Assembly (NCBI RefSeq): GCF_022012395.1
Contig: NZ_JAKLTQ010000001.1
Span: forward strand, 744,001-808,000
Direction: 5' to 3'
Source: Arthrobacter hankyongi
GTDB taxonomy: Bacteria; Actinomycetota; Actinomycetes; Actinomycetales; Micrococcaceae
DNA length: 64,000 nucleotides
Made by a program: the position numbers and the translations under genes
Part shown: piece by piece, positions 1-8,218 of the stretch
Numbering within the stretch: position 1 is the stretch's first letter
How the letters are laid out: every line of letters begins with the position of its first letter
Notes under the pieces: model-generated
What the model was told of the DNA's origin: nothing
What the model saw: only the letters and a program-made list of their open reading frames with translations
Databases searched by the model: none

Positions 1-561
1 CGCCTGCTCTCGCTCGATGCCGGCCTGGTGGACGACGAATACGACGGCGTGGCTTCGGCAAAGCTGGACGTGCTGTTCGACCAACTCCAGGATGTGCTCG
101 CCGAGGGCCACCGCGCCCTGGTCTTCAGCCAGTTCACCAGCTTCCTCAAGCGCGCCGCCGCCCGACTGGACGCCGCCGGGATCCCCTACGCGTACCTGGA
201 CGGAGCCACCCGCAACCGGGCCGACGTCATCGCCTCCTTCAAGGAGGGCGCCGCGCCGGTGTTCTTGATCAGCCTCAAGGCCGGCGGGTTCGGCCTGAAC
301 CTGACCGAGGCGGACTACTGCTTCCTGCTGGATCCGTGGTGGAACCCGGCCACCGAGGCCCAGGCGGTGGACCGCACGCACCGGATCGGCCAGACCCGCA
401 ACGTGATGGTCTACCGGCTGGTGGCCCGGGGCACCATCGAGGAAAAGGTCATGGCGCTGAAGGAGGGCAAAACAAAGCTGTTCTCCTCGGTGCTCGACGA
501 AGGCACCCCCTTCTCGGCGGCGCTGACGGCCGAGGACATCCGCGGCCTGCTGGACGGCTAG
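1..561 (+). CDS. SNF2-family DEAD/DEAH-box helicase, C-terminal part (5' end outside window)
   Basis: The reading frame is open from the first base, so the N-terminal ATPase lobe lies upstream of the window. What is visible is the second RecA-like lobe (helicase C domain) of a SNF2/Rad54-like helicase. It has FSQFTSFL, then ISLKAGGFGLNLTEA (motif V region), DPWWNPATEAQAVDRTHRIGQ (motif VI with its arginine fingers), and the usual YRLVARGTIEEKV tail. In this family ATP hydrolysis drives translocation on double-stranded DNA; bacterial members are linked to transcription recycling or repair, and the specific role here cannot be told. It ends with TAG at 559-561. The family call is firm. Confidence 0.93.
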   Translation, partial: RLLSLDAGLVDDEYDGVASAKLDVLFDQLQDVLAEGHRALVFSQFTSFLKRAAARLDAAGIPYAYLDGATRNRADVIASFKEGAAPVFLISLKAGGFGLNLTEADYCFLLDPWWNPATEAQAVDRTHRIGQTRNVMVYRLVARGTIEEKVMALKEGKTKLFSSVLDEGTPFSAALTAEDIRGLLDG

Positions 562-575
562 CGCAGGAGGACTGG

Positions 576-983
576 CTAGCGGGGCAGCAGGACATCCCGA
601 TAGACCCAGCGGCCGTCCTCGCGCACGAAAGTGCTGGTCTCGCGCTGCTCGTGCTCGGCGCCGTCGTGACGGAAGCAGGCGCGGAACTCCACCGTGCCGA
701 AGGCGTCCTGTTCTCCGCCGCGCACGGTGCGCAGGATCTCGAGGCCGGTCCACTGCTGCCCCGGATCAAGTTCCAGAGCGGCCGGGCGTGTCTGTTCGGA
801 CCAACTGCGCAGCAGGTAATCCGTGTCGCCGAGGCAAAACGCAGCATAGCGCGAGCGCATCAGGGCCTCGGCCGTGGGGGCCTGGGCCTCGCCGCGGTGC
901 AGCGGCGCGCAGCAACTGCCGTAGCTGCCGCCGTGTCCGCAGGGGCAGGGCGACGACAGGCTGGGTCCAGATGCGGTGCTCAC
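576..983 (-). CDS. YchJ-like SEC-C motif protein (UPF0225 family)
   Basis: About 135 residues from a GTG at 983. The frame stays open to 1073, but the extra N-terminus is low-complexity and read from AT-rich DNA, so the shorter start, with AGGA about a dozen bases upstream, is preferred. The N-terminal PCPCGHGGSYGSCCAPLHRG is a SEC-C-type cysteine cluster expected to bind zinc. It is followed by AEALMRSRYAAFCLGDTDYLLRSW, the signature of the UPF0225/YchJ family with its NTF2-like fold. The biochemical role of this family is not established. It is convergent with the helicase gene, with only 14 bases between the stops. Confidence 0.85.
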   Translation of the reverse strand: MSTASGPSLSSPCPCGHGGSYGSCCAPLHRGEAQAPTAEALMRSRYAAFCLGDTDYLLRSWSEQTRPAALELDPGQQWTGLEILRTVRGGEQDAFGTVEFRACFRHDGAEHEQRETSTFVREDGRWVYRDVLLPR

Positions 984-1152
984 CGCCCCATTATTCCTGC
1001 TGGATCCCTGAGCGCGCGACCGCGGCTGCCCGTGGCGGACGATAAATATAAGTAAAACTATTTTATTTACCAAGTTTTATCAGTTTTACACAGGATGCGG
1101 CTGCGCTCGATGATGGACGGGAAGTGACCAGCAACACAAGGAGCCAGACCAG

Positions 1153-2229
1153 ATGACATCCCCCCACGACCTCCAACCACGGGTGGTCACCCTCGGCACC
1201 GCGGGCGGCCCGCGGTGGTGGACCGGCGACGAAGCCGGCCGGCGCGCAGGCATCGCCACCGCCGTCGTCGTTGGCGAGAGCACCTACCTGGTGGACGCCG
1301 GCCACGGCGTCGGCCGCCAACTGATGCTGGCCGGCCTGCCGATCAGCTCGCTGCGCGGCATCTTCATCACCCACCTGCACTCGGACCACACCATCGACCT
1401 GGGCAGCCTGGCCATTTTCGGCATGTTCACCTTCCAGGCGAACCAGCACCGGATCAAGATCATCGGCCCCGGCGACCGCGGCGAGCTGCCCCCGGTCTCC
1501 CCGCGCGCCGTCGTGCCGCCGGCGCCGGTCTTCCCCGACCAGCCGACGCCGGGAACCGCGGGCATGTTCAGGCACCTGATGGCGGCCTATGCCACCGACC
1601 TGAACGACCGGATCCTGGACGCGCTGCGGCCCTCCCCGTTCGACTATTTCGACGCCGAGGACATCGCCATCCCCGCAGCTACCGGCTACCACCCGAACGC
1701 CAATCCCACGCCGGAGGGCATGGAACCGTTCGAGATCTACCGGGACGAACTGGTCACCGTCACCGCCACCCTGGTCAAGCACCCGCCGATGGCCCCGGCC
1801 TTCGCCTTCCGGTTCGACACCGCCGAAGGATCGGTCACCATCTCCGGGGACACCGCCCCGTGCGAAAACCTGGTCCGGCTGGCCCGCGGCACGGACCTGC
1901 TGCTGCACGAGGCCATCGATTTCGACTGGGTGCAGCGCGCCTACGGCGGCCCCGGAGCGGACGAGACCGCCCAGGCTTCCATCGACCACCACCGCAAGTC
2001 GCACACCAGCCCGGCCGAGGCCGTTGAGCTGGCCAACCGGGCCGGCGCCCGGGCCCTGGCCCTGCACCACCTGGTCCCGGGCACCACCCCGCAACATGTC
2101 TGGGAAGCCGCGGCCGATGCCTTCCACGGGGACTTCCACATCCCCGACGACCTGGACGTCATCCCCTTCGGCTCCGCCACCGGCGGCACCCCAGCCCCTA
2201 CTCTGGAAGAATCGGTTTCGGCACGATGA
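1153..2229 (+). CDS. MBL-fold metallo-hydrolase
   Basis: 358 residues with AAGGAG 10 bases before the ATG. The metallo-beta-lactamase zinc motif HLHSDH is at residues 74-79. A later SGDTAPCENL supplies the bridging aspartate, and HHLVPG near the C-terminus the last histidine. The closest families are the RNase Z-like and arylsulfatase-like MBL hydrolases, and the substrate is unknown. Its last four bases overlap the ATG of the next gene (ATGA), so it is translationally coupled to an MHS-type transporter. A convergent LysR gene follows. Inference: a small catabolic unit for an imported organic acid or ester. No signal peptide is evident, so it is probably cytoplasmic. Confidence 0.85.
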   Translation: MTSPHDLQPRVVTLGTAGGPRWWTGDEAGRRAGIATAVVVGESTYLVDAGHGVGRQLMLAGLPISSLRGIFITHLHSDHTIDLGSLAIFGMFTFQANQHRIKIIGPGDRGELPPVSPRAVVPPAPVFPDQPTPGTAGMFRHLMAAYATDLNDRILDALRPSPFDYFDAEDIAIPAATGYHPNANPTPEGMEPFEIYRDELVTVTATLVKHPPMAPAFAFRFDTAEGSVTISGDTAPCENLVRLARGTDLLLHEAIDFDWVQRAYGGPGADETAQASIDHHRKSHTSPAEAVELANRAGARALALHHLVPGTTPQHVWEAAADAFHGDFHIPDDLDVIPFGSATGGTPAPTLEESVSAR

Positions 2230-3566
2230 CAAGCACCATGAATCCACAGCAGACCCAGCACCCGGCCCACGAGGCCGGCAGCCTCAACACGAAGTCGATG
2301 CGCCGCATCCTGGCCTCGAGCTTCATCGGCAGCGCCATCGAGTTCTACGACTTCATCCTGTATGCGACCGCCGCCAGCATCGTCTTCAACCAGGTGTTCT
2401 TCGCCGACGTGCCGCCGGCAGTTGGCCTGTTCGCCTCCTTCGGCACCTTGGCGGTGGGCTACCTGGCCCGGCCGCTGGGCGGGGCCGTCTTCGGCCATTT
2501 CGGCGACCGGATCGGACGCAAGGGCGTGCTGATCGTCTCCATGGTCATGATGGGCGCGGCGACGACGGCGATCGGCCTGCTGCCCACGACGGCGCAGATC
2601 GGCGTGGCCGCACCTGTCCTGCTCGTGCTGCTGCGCATCATTCAGGGCCTGGCGGTCGGCGGCGAATGGGGCGGCGCCATGCTGGTGGCGCTGGAGCATG
2701 CGCCGGCCAAGCGCCGCGGGTTCGCCGCGAGCTTCGCGAACATGGGCGGTCCGGCCGGCGCGGTACTGGCTACCCTGGTCGTCTCCGCATTTTCCACCCT
2801 GCCGGACGAGGCGTTCCTGACCTGGGGGTGGCGGATTCCGTTCCTGTTGAGCCTGGCGCTGATCGCCGTCGGCCTGGTGATCCGCCTGCAGGTGTCCGAA
2901 ACTCCGCTGTTCCTGCAACTGGAAGCCACCGCCGAAAAGAAGAAGATCCCGGTGGTGGAGGTCTTCACCAAGTATCCGAAGAACCTGGTCCTGGGCACCA
3001 TCGCCGGCATGAGTTCCTACACCGTCCAGGGCCTGATGACCGTCTGGGCCGTCTCCTACGCCGTGGGGATCGGCGTGGACCGCACCGGGGTGCTCAACGT
3101 CAAGGCCATCGGCGCCACCTTGACCATCGTGGCCATCTGGTTCGCCGCCCGGTTGAGCGACAAGTACGGCCGCAAGCCGGTGATGCTGGCAGGCATGCTG
3201 GCCGGGGCCGTGCTGGCCTACCCGATCATTTGGCTGCTGCAGACCGGGACGCTATGGGGCTTCGCGATCGGCCTGTTCCTGGCCAACGGCATTATCCAGG
3301 GTGTGATCTTCGGCCCGTTCGGCGCCTTCGTGGCGGAACTGTTCCCCACCCGGATGCGCTACACCGGCGCATCGCTGACGTACCAGAGTTCCTCCACCCT
3401 CGGCGCCGGTTTCACCCCGATGATCGCCAGCGGCCTGGTCCTGGCCGCCGGCGGCGGACTGTGGCTGGTGGCGCTGGTCTGGGCCGCGTCCTTCCTGGTC
3501 TGCGCCGCCTGCGTGCTGGCCACGCGGGAGGGCAAGGACCGGGACCTGAACGGCGAGATGCGCTAG
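2226..3566 (+). CDS. MFS transporter, metabolite:H+ symporter (MHS) type
   Basis: 446 residues with about twelve hydrophobic segments. The N-terminal RRILASSFIGSAIEFYDFIL and the loop FGDRIGRKGVLI (motif A) are typical of the MHS group related to ShiA/ProP, which import organic acids, betaines or shikimate with protons. The second repeat of motif A is seen as ARLSDKYGRKPVM. The start overlaps the upstream MBL hydrolase gene by 4 bp, implying co-translation. The stop overlaps the convergent LysR gene by 4 bp. The substrate cannot be read from the sequence; it is probably the compound, or a precursor of it, that the neighbouring hydrolase acts on. Confidence 0.88.
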   Translation: MTSTMNPQQTQHPAHEAGSLNTKSMRRILASSFIGSAIEFYDFILYATAASIVFNQVFFADVPPAVGLFASFGTLAVGYLARPLGGAVFGHFGDRIGRKGVLIVSMVMMGAATTAIGLLPTTAQIGVAAPVLLVLLRIIQGLAVGGEWGGAMLVALEHAPAKRRGFAASFANMGGPAGAVLATLVVSAFSTLPDEAFLTWGWRIPFLLSLALIAVGLVIRLQVSETPLFLQLEATAEKKKIPVVEVFTKYPKNLVLGTIAGMSSYTVQGLMTVWAVSYAVGIGVDRTGVLNVKAIGATLTIVAIWFAARLSDKYGRKPVMLAGMLAGAVLAYPIIWLLQTGTLWGFAIGLFLANGIIQGVIFGPFGAFVAELFPTRMRYTGASLTYQSSSTLGAGFTPMIASGLVLAAGGGLWLVALVWAASFLVCAACVLATREGKDRDLNGEMR

Positions 3567-4495
3567 GACGTCGACGAGGCCCGGCCCGGCGGACCGCTGC
3601 GCCGGGCCTCTTCGACACAGAAGTCCATCAGGGCCTGCAGCCGCATGGTGAGCCGCTGTCCGCCCGGATAGGCGAAACAGATGTCGCTGTGGCCGATCTC
3701 GCCGTCGATCTCCACGCAGGCCAGCGGCAGTCCCTCATAGCTGAGATCCAGCGGCGGACGCTGGACCAGGACGGTGTAGCCAAGCCCCCGGGCGACCATG
3801 CCGCGGACCGCTTCGAAGCTGGTGGACCGCCAGACAATCTTCGGGTCCAGCCCGGAGGCACGCAGGTTCGGCAGCTGGTTTTCCCGCACGGAGGGGATGT
3901 CCAGCAGCACCATGTCCTCTCCGGCCAGCTCCCGCAGCGGTATCTTGCGCCGGGCGGCCAGGGGGTGGTTGGCACCGAGCAGGATGTAGGGCCGGCCTCC
4001 GGCGATGACCTGCGTCTGCAGGCCCGCGACCACATGCCGGGTGTGGGTCAGCACGGCATCCAGCCGCCCGTCCAGCAACTGTTCCTGCAGCTCGCCCGGA
4101 GCGCCCTCGGTGATGGCCAGGGACAGCCTGGGGTTCGGTGCCGCGAAGCCGGCGGTCATGGCCGGAATCCAAAAGGCCGAGAGCGTAGTGTAGCAGCCAA
4201 TGGCCAGCGGCCCGGCCAGTTCGCCCTGGCGCTCGGTGATCGTACCCTGCAGTTCCCCGGCCTGCCGCAGCAGGGCCCGGGCATCGGTCAGGAAACGGCG
4301 TCCGGCGCTGGTCAGGGTGGCGCCCTTGGCCTTGTGCCGCACCAGCAGCTGGGTGCCCACGGCCTTCTCGAGTTCGGTCACGGCCAGCGACAAACCGGCC
4401 TGCGAGACCCGGCAAACATCGGCAGCCGCACTGAGCGAGCCGTGGTCGGCGACCGCAACAAAGTACTCAACCTGGCGAAGAGTGTACCGGAACAT
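3563..4495 (-). CDS. LysR-family transcriptional regulator
   Basis: 310 residues. The N-terminal winged helix-turn-helix starts TLRQVEYFVAVADHGSLSAA and continues through VSQAGLSLAVTELEKAVG. It is followed by the two-lobed periplasmic-binding-like effector domain from about residue 90. The gene is convergent with the MFS gene and overlaps it by 4 bp at the stops. That is not the usual divergent LysR arrangement, so regulation of the MBL/MFS pair is plausible but not shown. The family match is clear and the ligand is unknown. Confidence 0.9.
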   Translation of the reverse strand: MFRYTLRQVEYFVAVADHGSLSAAADVCRVSQAGLSLAVTELEKAVGTQLLVRHKAKGATLTSAGRRFLTDARALLRQAGELQGTITERQGELAGPLAIGCYTTLSAFWIPAMTAGFAAPNPRLSLAITEGAPGELQEQLLDGRLDAVLTHTRHVVAGLQTQVIAGGRPYILLGANHPLAARRKIPLRELAGEDMVLLDIPSVRENQLPNLRASGLDPKIVWRSTSFEAVRGMVARGLGYTVLVQRPPLDLSYEGLPLACVEIDGEIGHSDICFAYPGGQRLTMRLQALMDFCVEEARRSGPPGRASSTS

Positions 4496-4504
4496 AAGGA
4501 AATC

Positions 4505-4930
4505 CTATGTTCCGGCCCGCTCCTCCGCCGCCCAGGGATCGACCGCCGGCACGGTCAGTTTCCGGTAGCTTTCCACGTTCCGTGACACCACCGTCAGGTT
4601 CTTGTCCAAGGCCGTGGCGGCGATCAGCGACTGGGCCGCGGAGACCTCCGGACCGCCGTCCAGCTGCCCCCAGCACACCGCCACCCGGTGGTCGACCGGC
4701 AGGATGTTGTCTGCGAACCGTTCGTTGAGCTCGGCCAGCCAGCCCTGGACGGACTGCAGCCGCAGGTCCTGCCGGCCCAACCGGTGCAGTTCCCCGATCG
4801 ACAGGGCCGACAGATAGACACGCAGATGCCGGCGCCGGTGGAGGAAGCCGACGACGGCGGGGTCCGGAGCCGGGCTGCGCAGTTCGGCCAGGACACAGGT
4901 ATCAAGCAGCAAGCCTGCCGGTGTGCTCAT
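4505..4930 (-). CDS. PIN-domain protein, VapC-type toxin of a toxin-antitoxin pair
   Basis: 141 residues. The N-terminal LLLDTCVLAEL gives the first PIN acidic residue (D10), and SIGELHRL the second (E47). The conserved LIAATALDKNLTVVSRNVESY block is of the FitB/VapC type, but the acidic residue that normally precedes LIAA is glutamine (Q100), and the last acid is E120 rather than Asp. PIN toxins are Mg2+-dependent RNases acting on tRNA or rRNA, so activity may be reduced here. Its ATG overlaps the stop of the upstream short ORF by 4 bp, the normal antitoxin-toxin layout. Confidence 0.82.
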   Translation of the reverse strand: MSTPAGLLLDTCVLAELRSPAPDPAVVGFLHRRRHLRVYLSALSIGELHRLGRQDLRLQSVQGWLAELNERFADNILPVDHRVAVCWGQLDGGPEVSAAQSLIAATALDKNLTVVSRNVESYRKLTVPAVDPWAAEERAGT

Positions 4931-5103
4931 CCGGCGGCCCCCGACCGGCCGACGGACGCGCCGCGGTACTCCACCGCCGGCGCCAGCAGGAAATCCACGA
5001 AGGCTTCCCGGCTGGAGGCGAGTTCCTCGTAGTCCTGGATGCTGACCGCCAGGAAATGCCCGTGCTGGCCGGAGGAGGGAACGCTGGGCTGGTATGCAGT
5101 CAT
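4927..5103 (-). CDS. Putative short antitoxin partner of the PIN toxin
   Basis: A 58-codon ORF read from the ATG at 5103, ending in a TGA that overlaps the toxin start (ATGA). The translation contains LAVSIQDYEELASSREAFVDFLLAP, which resembles the C-terminal half of Phd/YefM-type antitoxins. The usual N-terminal DNA-binding part is missing, and the frame upstream (to about 5180) has no convincing start and no good ribosome site. It could be a degenerate antitoxin, one starting at an unrecognised codon, or a short neutralising peptide. Position and overlap are the main support. Confidence 0.5.
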   Translation of the reverse strand: MTAYQPSVPSSGQHGHFLAVSIQDYEELASSREAFVDFLLAPAVEYRGASVGRSGAAG

Positions 5104-5435
5104 GACCGGACGGCGGATGCCGCGTCCTTTCGCGAGCTCTTGCCCGTACCGATTACCCCCGAGGGGTGAATACAGGCCGCTTCTTCATCCGAACCACCCT
5201 ACGAGCGTGGGGTTGGCATGTGGCCAAGTCGGAGCTTAGCGGCCACAGTTCTTGAAGCTGGAACAAGCATAACGAGGCGGCCTTCGCCATGTGCGTGCAC
5301 GGCGTCAAAAAGTTCCTAATATGTCCATTCCGCGTAACCGGGCGCAAAAAGGCGTAACCTGCATGCTTGCCAAAGTGTCGGTGGCGGCTGGTATGACTGG
5401 ATCCGACGGCAGCAGGGCGTACCTCAGGAGGCACT
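5104..5435. other. Intergenic region between the toxin-antitoxin pair and the RecB-like nuclease
   Basis: No supported gene. On the + strand TTGCCA (5367-5372) lies 19 bases before TATGAC (5392-5397), a weak promoter candidate giving a leader of about 30 bases for the nuclease gene, whose AGGAG is at 5426-5430. The left half should hold the promoter of the minus-strand antitoxin gene, but no clear -35/-10 pair was seen. The 5210-5400 stretch is less GC-rich than its surroundings. Confidence 0.4.
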
Positions 5436-7052
5436 GTGTTCCTCGTGGATTCCGACATCCCGGGCGCGGACCCGGACCTGGTCTATACGGCCAGCGACCT
5501 GGTGGCGGCCGCGGGCTGCGAGTACCAGGTGCTGCGCAGGCTGGACGAAAAGCTGGGCCGCAGCCCGGTGGCACAGTTCCCGGTGGACGCCCTGCTTGCC
5601 CGGGCCGCCGAGCTCGGCGATGTGCACGAACAGCAGGTCCTGCAGCAGTTCCGGGACCGCTTCGGCGCCGGCGTCGTCGAAATCCGGCCGACTCCCGACT
5701 ACACGCGGCAGGCCCTGGCGGCCCGGCATGACGAATCCCTGGCCGCGCTCCGGGCCGGTGCCGATGTTGTCTTCCAGGCCAGCTTCTTCGACGGGACCTT
5801 CCACGGCCGCTCGGACTTCCTGGTCCGGGAGGCCGAGGGCGGGCGCTACACCGTCTACGACACGAAACTGGCCCGCCACGTCAAACCTACCGCGCTGTTG
5901 CAGCTGGCCGCCTACGGGCAGCAGCTGATCCAGTCGGGGGTACCTACGTCGCCGACCGTCTGCCTGGTCCTGGGCGATGGGACGCACAGCGAGCACAACC
6001 TGGCGGAACTGCTGCCGGATTTCACGGCACGCCGGGACCGGTTCCTGGAGCTCACCACCGAACACCGGAACCAGGAGCAGCCGGTGCGCTGGGGGGATGC
6101 CCGGTACACCGCCTGCGGCCGCTGCGACTATTGTGCCGAGCAGGTCCGCGAGCACCGGGACCTGCTGCTGGTAGCCAGGATGAGCCTGGCCCGGCGGCGG
6201 AAGCTGAACGAGGCCGGAATCGGCACCATCGACGATCTGGCCGGGATGGAGCTTCCCGCCGGCATGGCAGCGGACCGTGTGCTGGCCGGGCTGCGGGACC
6301 AGGCCCGGATGCAGACCGGCCTGCAGCGCCCGGACGGGGCGGCCACGTTCACCGACCGGCACGGGCAGCCGCATACCGTGGGCTACCGGGTCCTGCCGGG
6401 CAACACCTTGGCCGCACTGGCGCCGCCCGATCCGGGGGATATCTTCTTCGACATCGAATCGGATCCGCTGTGGCAGGACGAGTCCGGGACCTGGGGCCTG
6501 GAGTATCTGTTCGGCGTCGTCGAGAATCCGGCCACCCCCGGCGGCACCGCACCATACACACCGTTCTGGGCGCACAGCCGCGCCGAGGAGGGCCGCGCAC
6601 TGGCCGGATTCCTGGCCTATGTGGCCCGCCGCCGCCGGAAATTCCCCCGGCTGCGCATCTACCATTACGCGAACTACGAACAGGCGGCCCTGCGCCGGCT
6701 GTCCCGGCAGCACGGCATCGGACAGGACGCTGTGGAGGAACTGCTGGGCGAGGGGGTGCTGGTGGACCTGTTCGATACGGTGCGCACCAGCCTGCTGGTC
6801 TCGGAGAACTCCTACAGCATCAAGAAGCTTGAGCCGCTGTACATGGGCTCCCGCCTGCGCACCGGGGACGTGACCGACGCCGGTGCCTCCATGGTGGCCT
6901 ATGCCGGGTATTGCCGGGCCCGGGAGACCGGCAATACCGGGGACGCGGACCGGATCCTGGCCGGGATCCGCAGCTACAACGAGTACGACTGCCACTCCAC
7001 GCGCCAGCTGCGCAACTGGCTGCTGAAGCTGGCTGCCCGGCCGGAAGGATAA
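5436..7052 (+). CDS. TM0106-type RecB-like nuclease with RNase H-like domain, without the helicase half
   Basis: 538 residues from GTG with AGGAG five bases upstream. Residues 1-240 form a PD-(D/E)XK nuclease domain: GRSDF (D127), DTK (D142, K144) and a QLAAY helix (Q156). Cys28 and the CGRCDYC cluster (C227, C230, C233) would supply four cysteines for an Fe-S cluster, as in AddB and Cas4. From about residue 340, DIFFDIESDP and the final YNEYDCHSTRQLRNWL match the YprB/RNase H-like exonuclease domain. Many actinobacterial relatives continue into a superfamily 1 helicase; this one stops cleanly with no helicase downstream. Likely role: DNA processing or repair, not otherwise defined. Confidence 0.82.
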   Translation: MFLVDSDIPGADPDLVYTASDLVAAAGCEYQVLRRLDEKLGRSPVAQFPVDALLARAAELGDVHEQQVLQQFRDRFGAGVVEIRPTPDYTRQALAARHDESLAALRAGADVVFQASFFDGTFHGRSDFLVREAEGGRYTVYDTKLARHVKPTALLQLAAYGQQLIQSGVPTSPTVCLVLGDGTHSEHNLAELLPDFTARRDRFLELTTEHRNQEQPVRWGDARYTACGRCDYCAEQVREHRDLLLVARMSLARRRKLNEAGIGTIDDLAGMELPAGMAADRVLAGLRDQARMQTGLQRPDGAATFTDRHGQPHTVGYRVLPGNTLAALAPPDPGDIFFDIESDPLWQDESGTWGLEYLFGVVENPATPGGTAPYTPFWAHSRAEEGRALAGFLAYVARRRRKFPRLRIYHYANYEQAALRRLSRQHGIGQDAVEELLGEGVLVDLFDTVRTSLLVSENSYSIKKLEPLYMGSRLRTGDVTDAGASMVAYAGYCRARETGNTGDADRILAGIRSYNEYDCHSTRQLRNWLLKLAARPEG

Positions 7053-7119
7053 TTCCGGGCGGATCTTTGGCACCGGGGCCTTCCCATTGTCCAGTTGGCA
7101 CTAGAACATGGGAGCCATG

Positions 7120-7542
7120 ATGTTCACCCATGATGACCCGATCCTTGAACTCACCGACAGCCAGTCCTGGCAGCTGCTGGAAAAGACCCAGCATGGCCGC
7201 ATCGTCCTGACCGCCGCCGGCGAAACGGACATCTTCCCGATCAACTACCTGGCCAGCAACGGGATGCTGCTGATGCGCAGCGCGCCCGGAACCAAGCTGG
7301 CGGAGCTGACGATCAACGAGAAGGTCGTGTTCGAAACCGACGGCATCAGCAGCGACGAGGCCTGGAGCGTGGTCGTCAAAGGCACCGCCCGCATCCTGCA
7401 ATCCGGCGAGGAGATCGCCAAGGCGGAAGCGCTGGGCCTCAAGACCTGGGTACCGACGCTGAAGGACTTCTACATCGAGGTGAAGCCGGAGCGGATCAGC
7501 GGCCGGCATTTCAACCTTGGCGAACAGCCCGAGCGGTTCTAG
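7120..7542 (+). CDS. Pyridoxamine 5'-phosphate oxidase-like flavin-binding protein
   Basis: About 140 residues. Three in-frame ATGs lie at 7108, 7117 and 7120. GGAG at 7111-7114 is best spaced for 7120, giving MFTHDDPILELTDSQSW. The pattern SQSWQLLEKTQHGRIVLTA followed by FPINYLASNGMLLMRSAPGTK is that of the PPOX/split-barrel family common in actinobacteria, which bind FMN, F420 or haem; the cofactor here is unknown. It stands alone and converges on the FMN reductase gene across a good hairpin terminator. The cofactor link to that reductase is suggestive only. Confidence 0.82.
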   Translation: MFTHDDPILELTDSQSWQLLEKTQHGRIVLTAAGETDIFPINYLASNGMLLMRSAPGTKLAELTINEKVVFETDGISSDEAWSVVVKGTARILQSGEEIAKAEALGLKTWVPTLKDFYIEVKPERISGRHFNLGEQPERF

Positions 7543-7567
7543 GCAAGTTCCCGACACGATAAGCGGT

Positions 7568-7592
7568 GCCGGTCCCGGCGGCCGGGACCGGC
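7568..7592. terminator. Hairpin between convergent genes
   Basis: An 11-bp perfect stem, GCCGGTCCCGG (7568-7578) pairing with CCGGGACCGGC (7582-7592) around a 3-base loop. It sits midway between the stops at 7542 (+) and 7601 (-). Without a U-tract in either direction it is a typical GC-rich actinobacterial terminator that can act on both strands. Confidence 0.65.
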
Positions 7593-7600
7593 GGCGCCCT

Positions 7601-8218
7601 TTAGTGCCCGACTTGGGCCAGGATCTCCTCAAAGCTGAGGGACTCAATGCCGCCGCGGCCTTGCTCGGAGACCGGCCCGTCCCCGGCCAGGGCCGCCAGC
7701 TCGCCGGCCGCGCGGTCCGAGCGCCGGGCCAGGACGGCGCTGCCGTCCCCGCCCCAGTCCTCCGGTGCCGCGAAGACGACCGTCTGCACGGTGCGCGCCC
7801 GCAGGTAGCTGAACAGCGGCCGGATGGCGTAGTCCAGGGCCAGCGAATGCCGTGCGGAGCCGCCGGTGGCCCCGAGCAGCACGGGCTTGCCGGCCAGTGC
7901 GTCCTTGTCCAGCACATCGAAGAAGGACTTGAACAGCCCGCTGTAGGAGGCGCTGAAGACCGGGGTGACGGCAATCAGCGCATCGGCGGCACTGACGGCG
8001 TCGAGCAGTTCCTGCAGCCGCGGGGCGGCATAGCCGGTGACCATGTTGTTGGCGATATCCACCGCGTACTCGCGCAGCTCATAGGTCGTTGACTGCACGC
8101 CGATGCCGGCGGCGCCGAACTTTTCCACGGCGGACTTGGCCAGCTGGTCGGCCAGCAGCCGGCTTGACGACGGCGTGCCCAGCCCGGCGGACAGGACGAC
8201 GATCTTGCGGTCAGACAC
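7601..8218 (-). CDS. NADPH-dependent FMN reductase (CE1759-like)
   Basis: 205 residues from GTG at 8218, with GAGGAG about six bases upstream; the longer frame to 8308 has no ribosome site. SDRKIVVLSAGLGTPSSSRLLADQL is the flavodoxin-like phosphate-binding start, and AVTPVFSASYSGLFKSFFDVLD is the NADPH:FMN reductase family signature near residue 90. The product should reduce free FMN with NAD(P)H for monooxygenases or in oxidative stress. No partner monooxygenase is adjacent. A 12-bp palindrome lies about 50 bases upstream and could be an operator. Confidence 0.87.
   Translation of the reverse strand: MSDRKIVVLSAGLGTPSSSRLLADQLAKSAVEKFGAAGIGVQSTTYELREYAVDIANNMVTGYAAPRLQELLDAVSAADALIAVTPVFSASYSGLFKSFFDVLDKDALAGKPVLLGATGGSARHSLALDYAIRPLFSYLRARTVQTVVFAAPEDWGGDGSAVLARRSDRAAGELAALAGDGPVSEQGRGGIESLSFEEILAQVGH

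Noticed and set aside
2024-4585. An 853-codon plus-strand ORF spanning the MBL, MFS and LysR genes
   Set aside because: It is out of frame with two well-supported plus-strand genes and antisense to a third, and its sequence is Pro/Arg-rich noise.
5424-7073. A 549-codon minus-strand ORF
   Set aside because: Antisense to the RecB-like nuclease, which has intact motifs and a proper start. The shadow has none.
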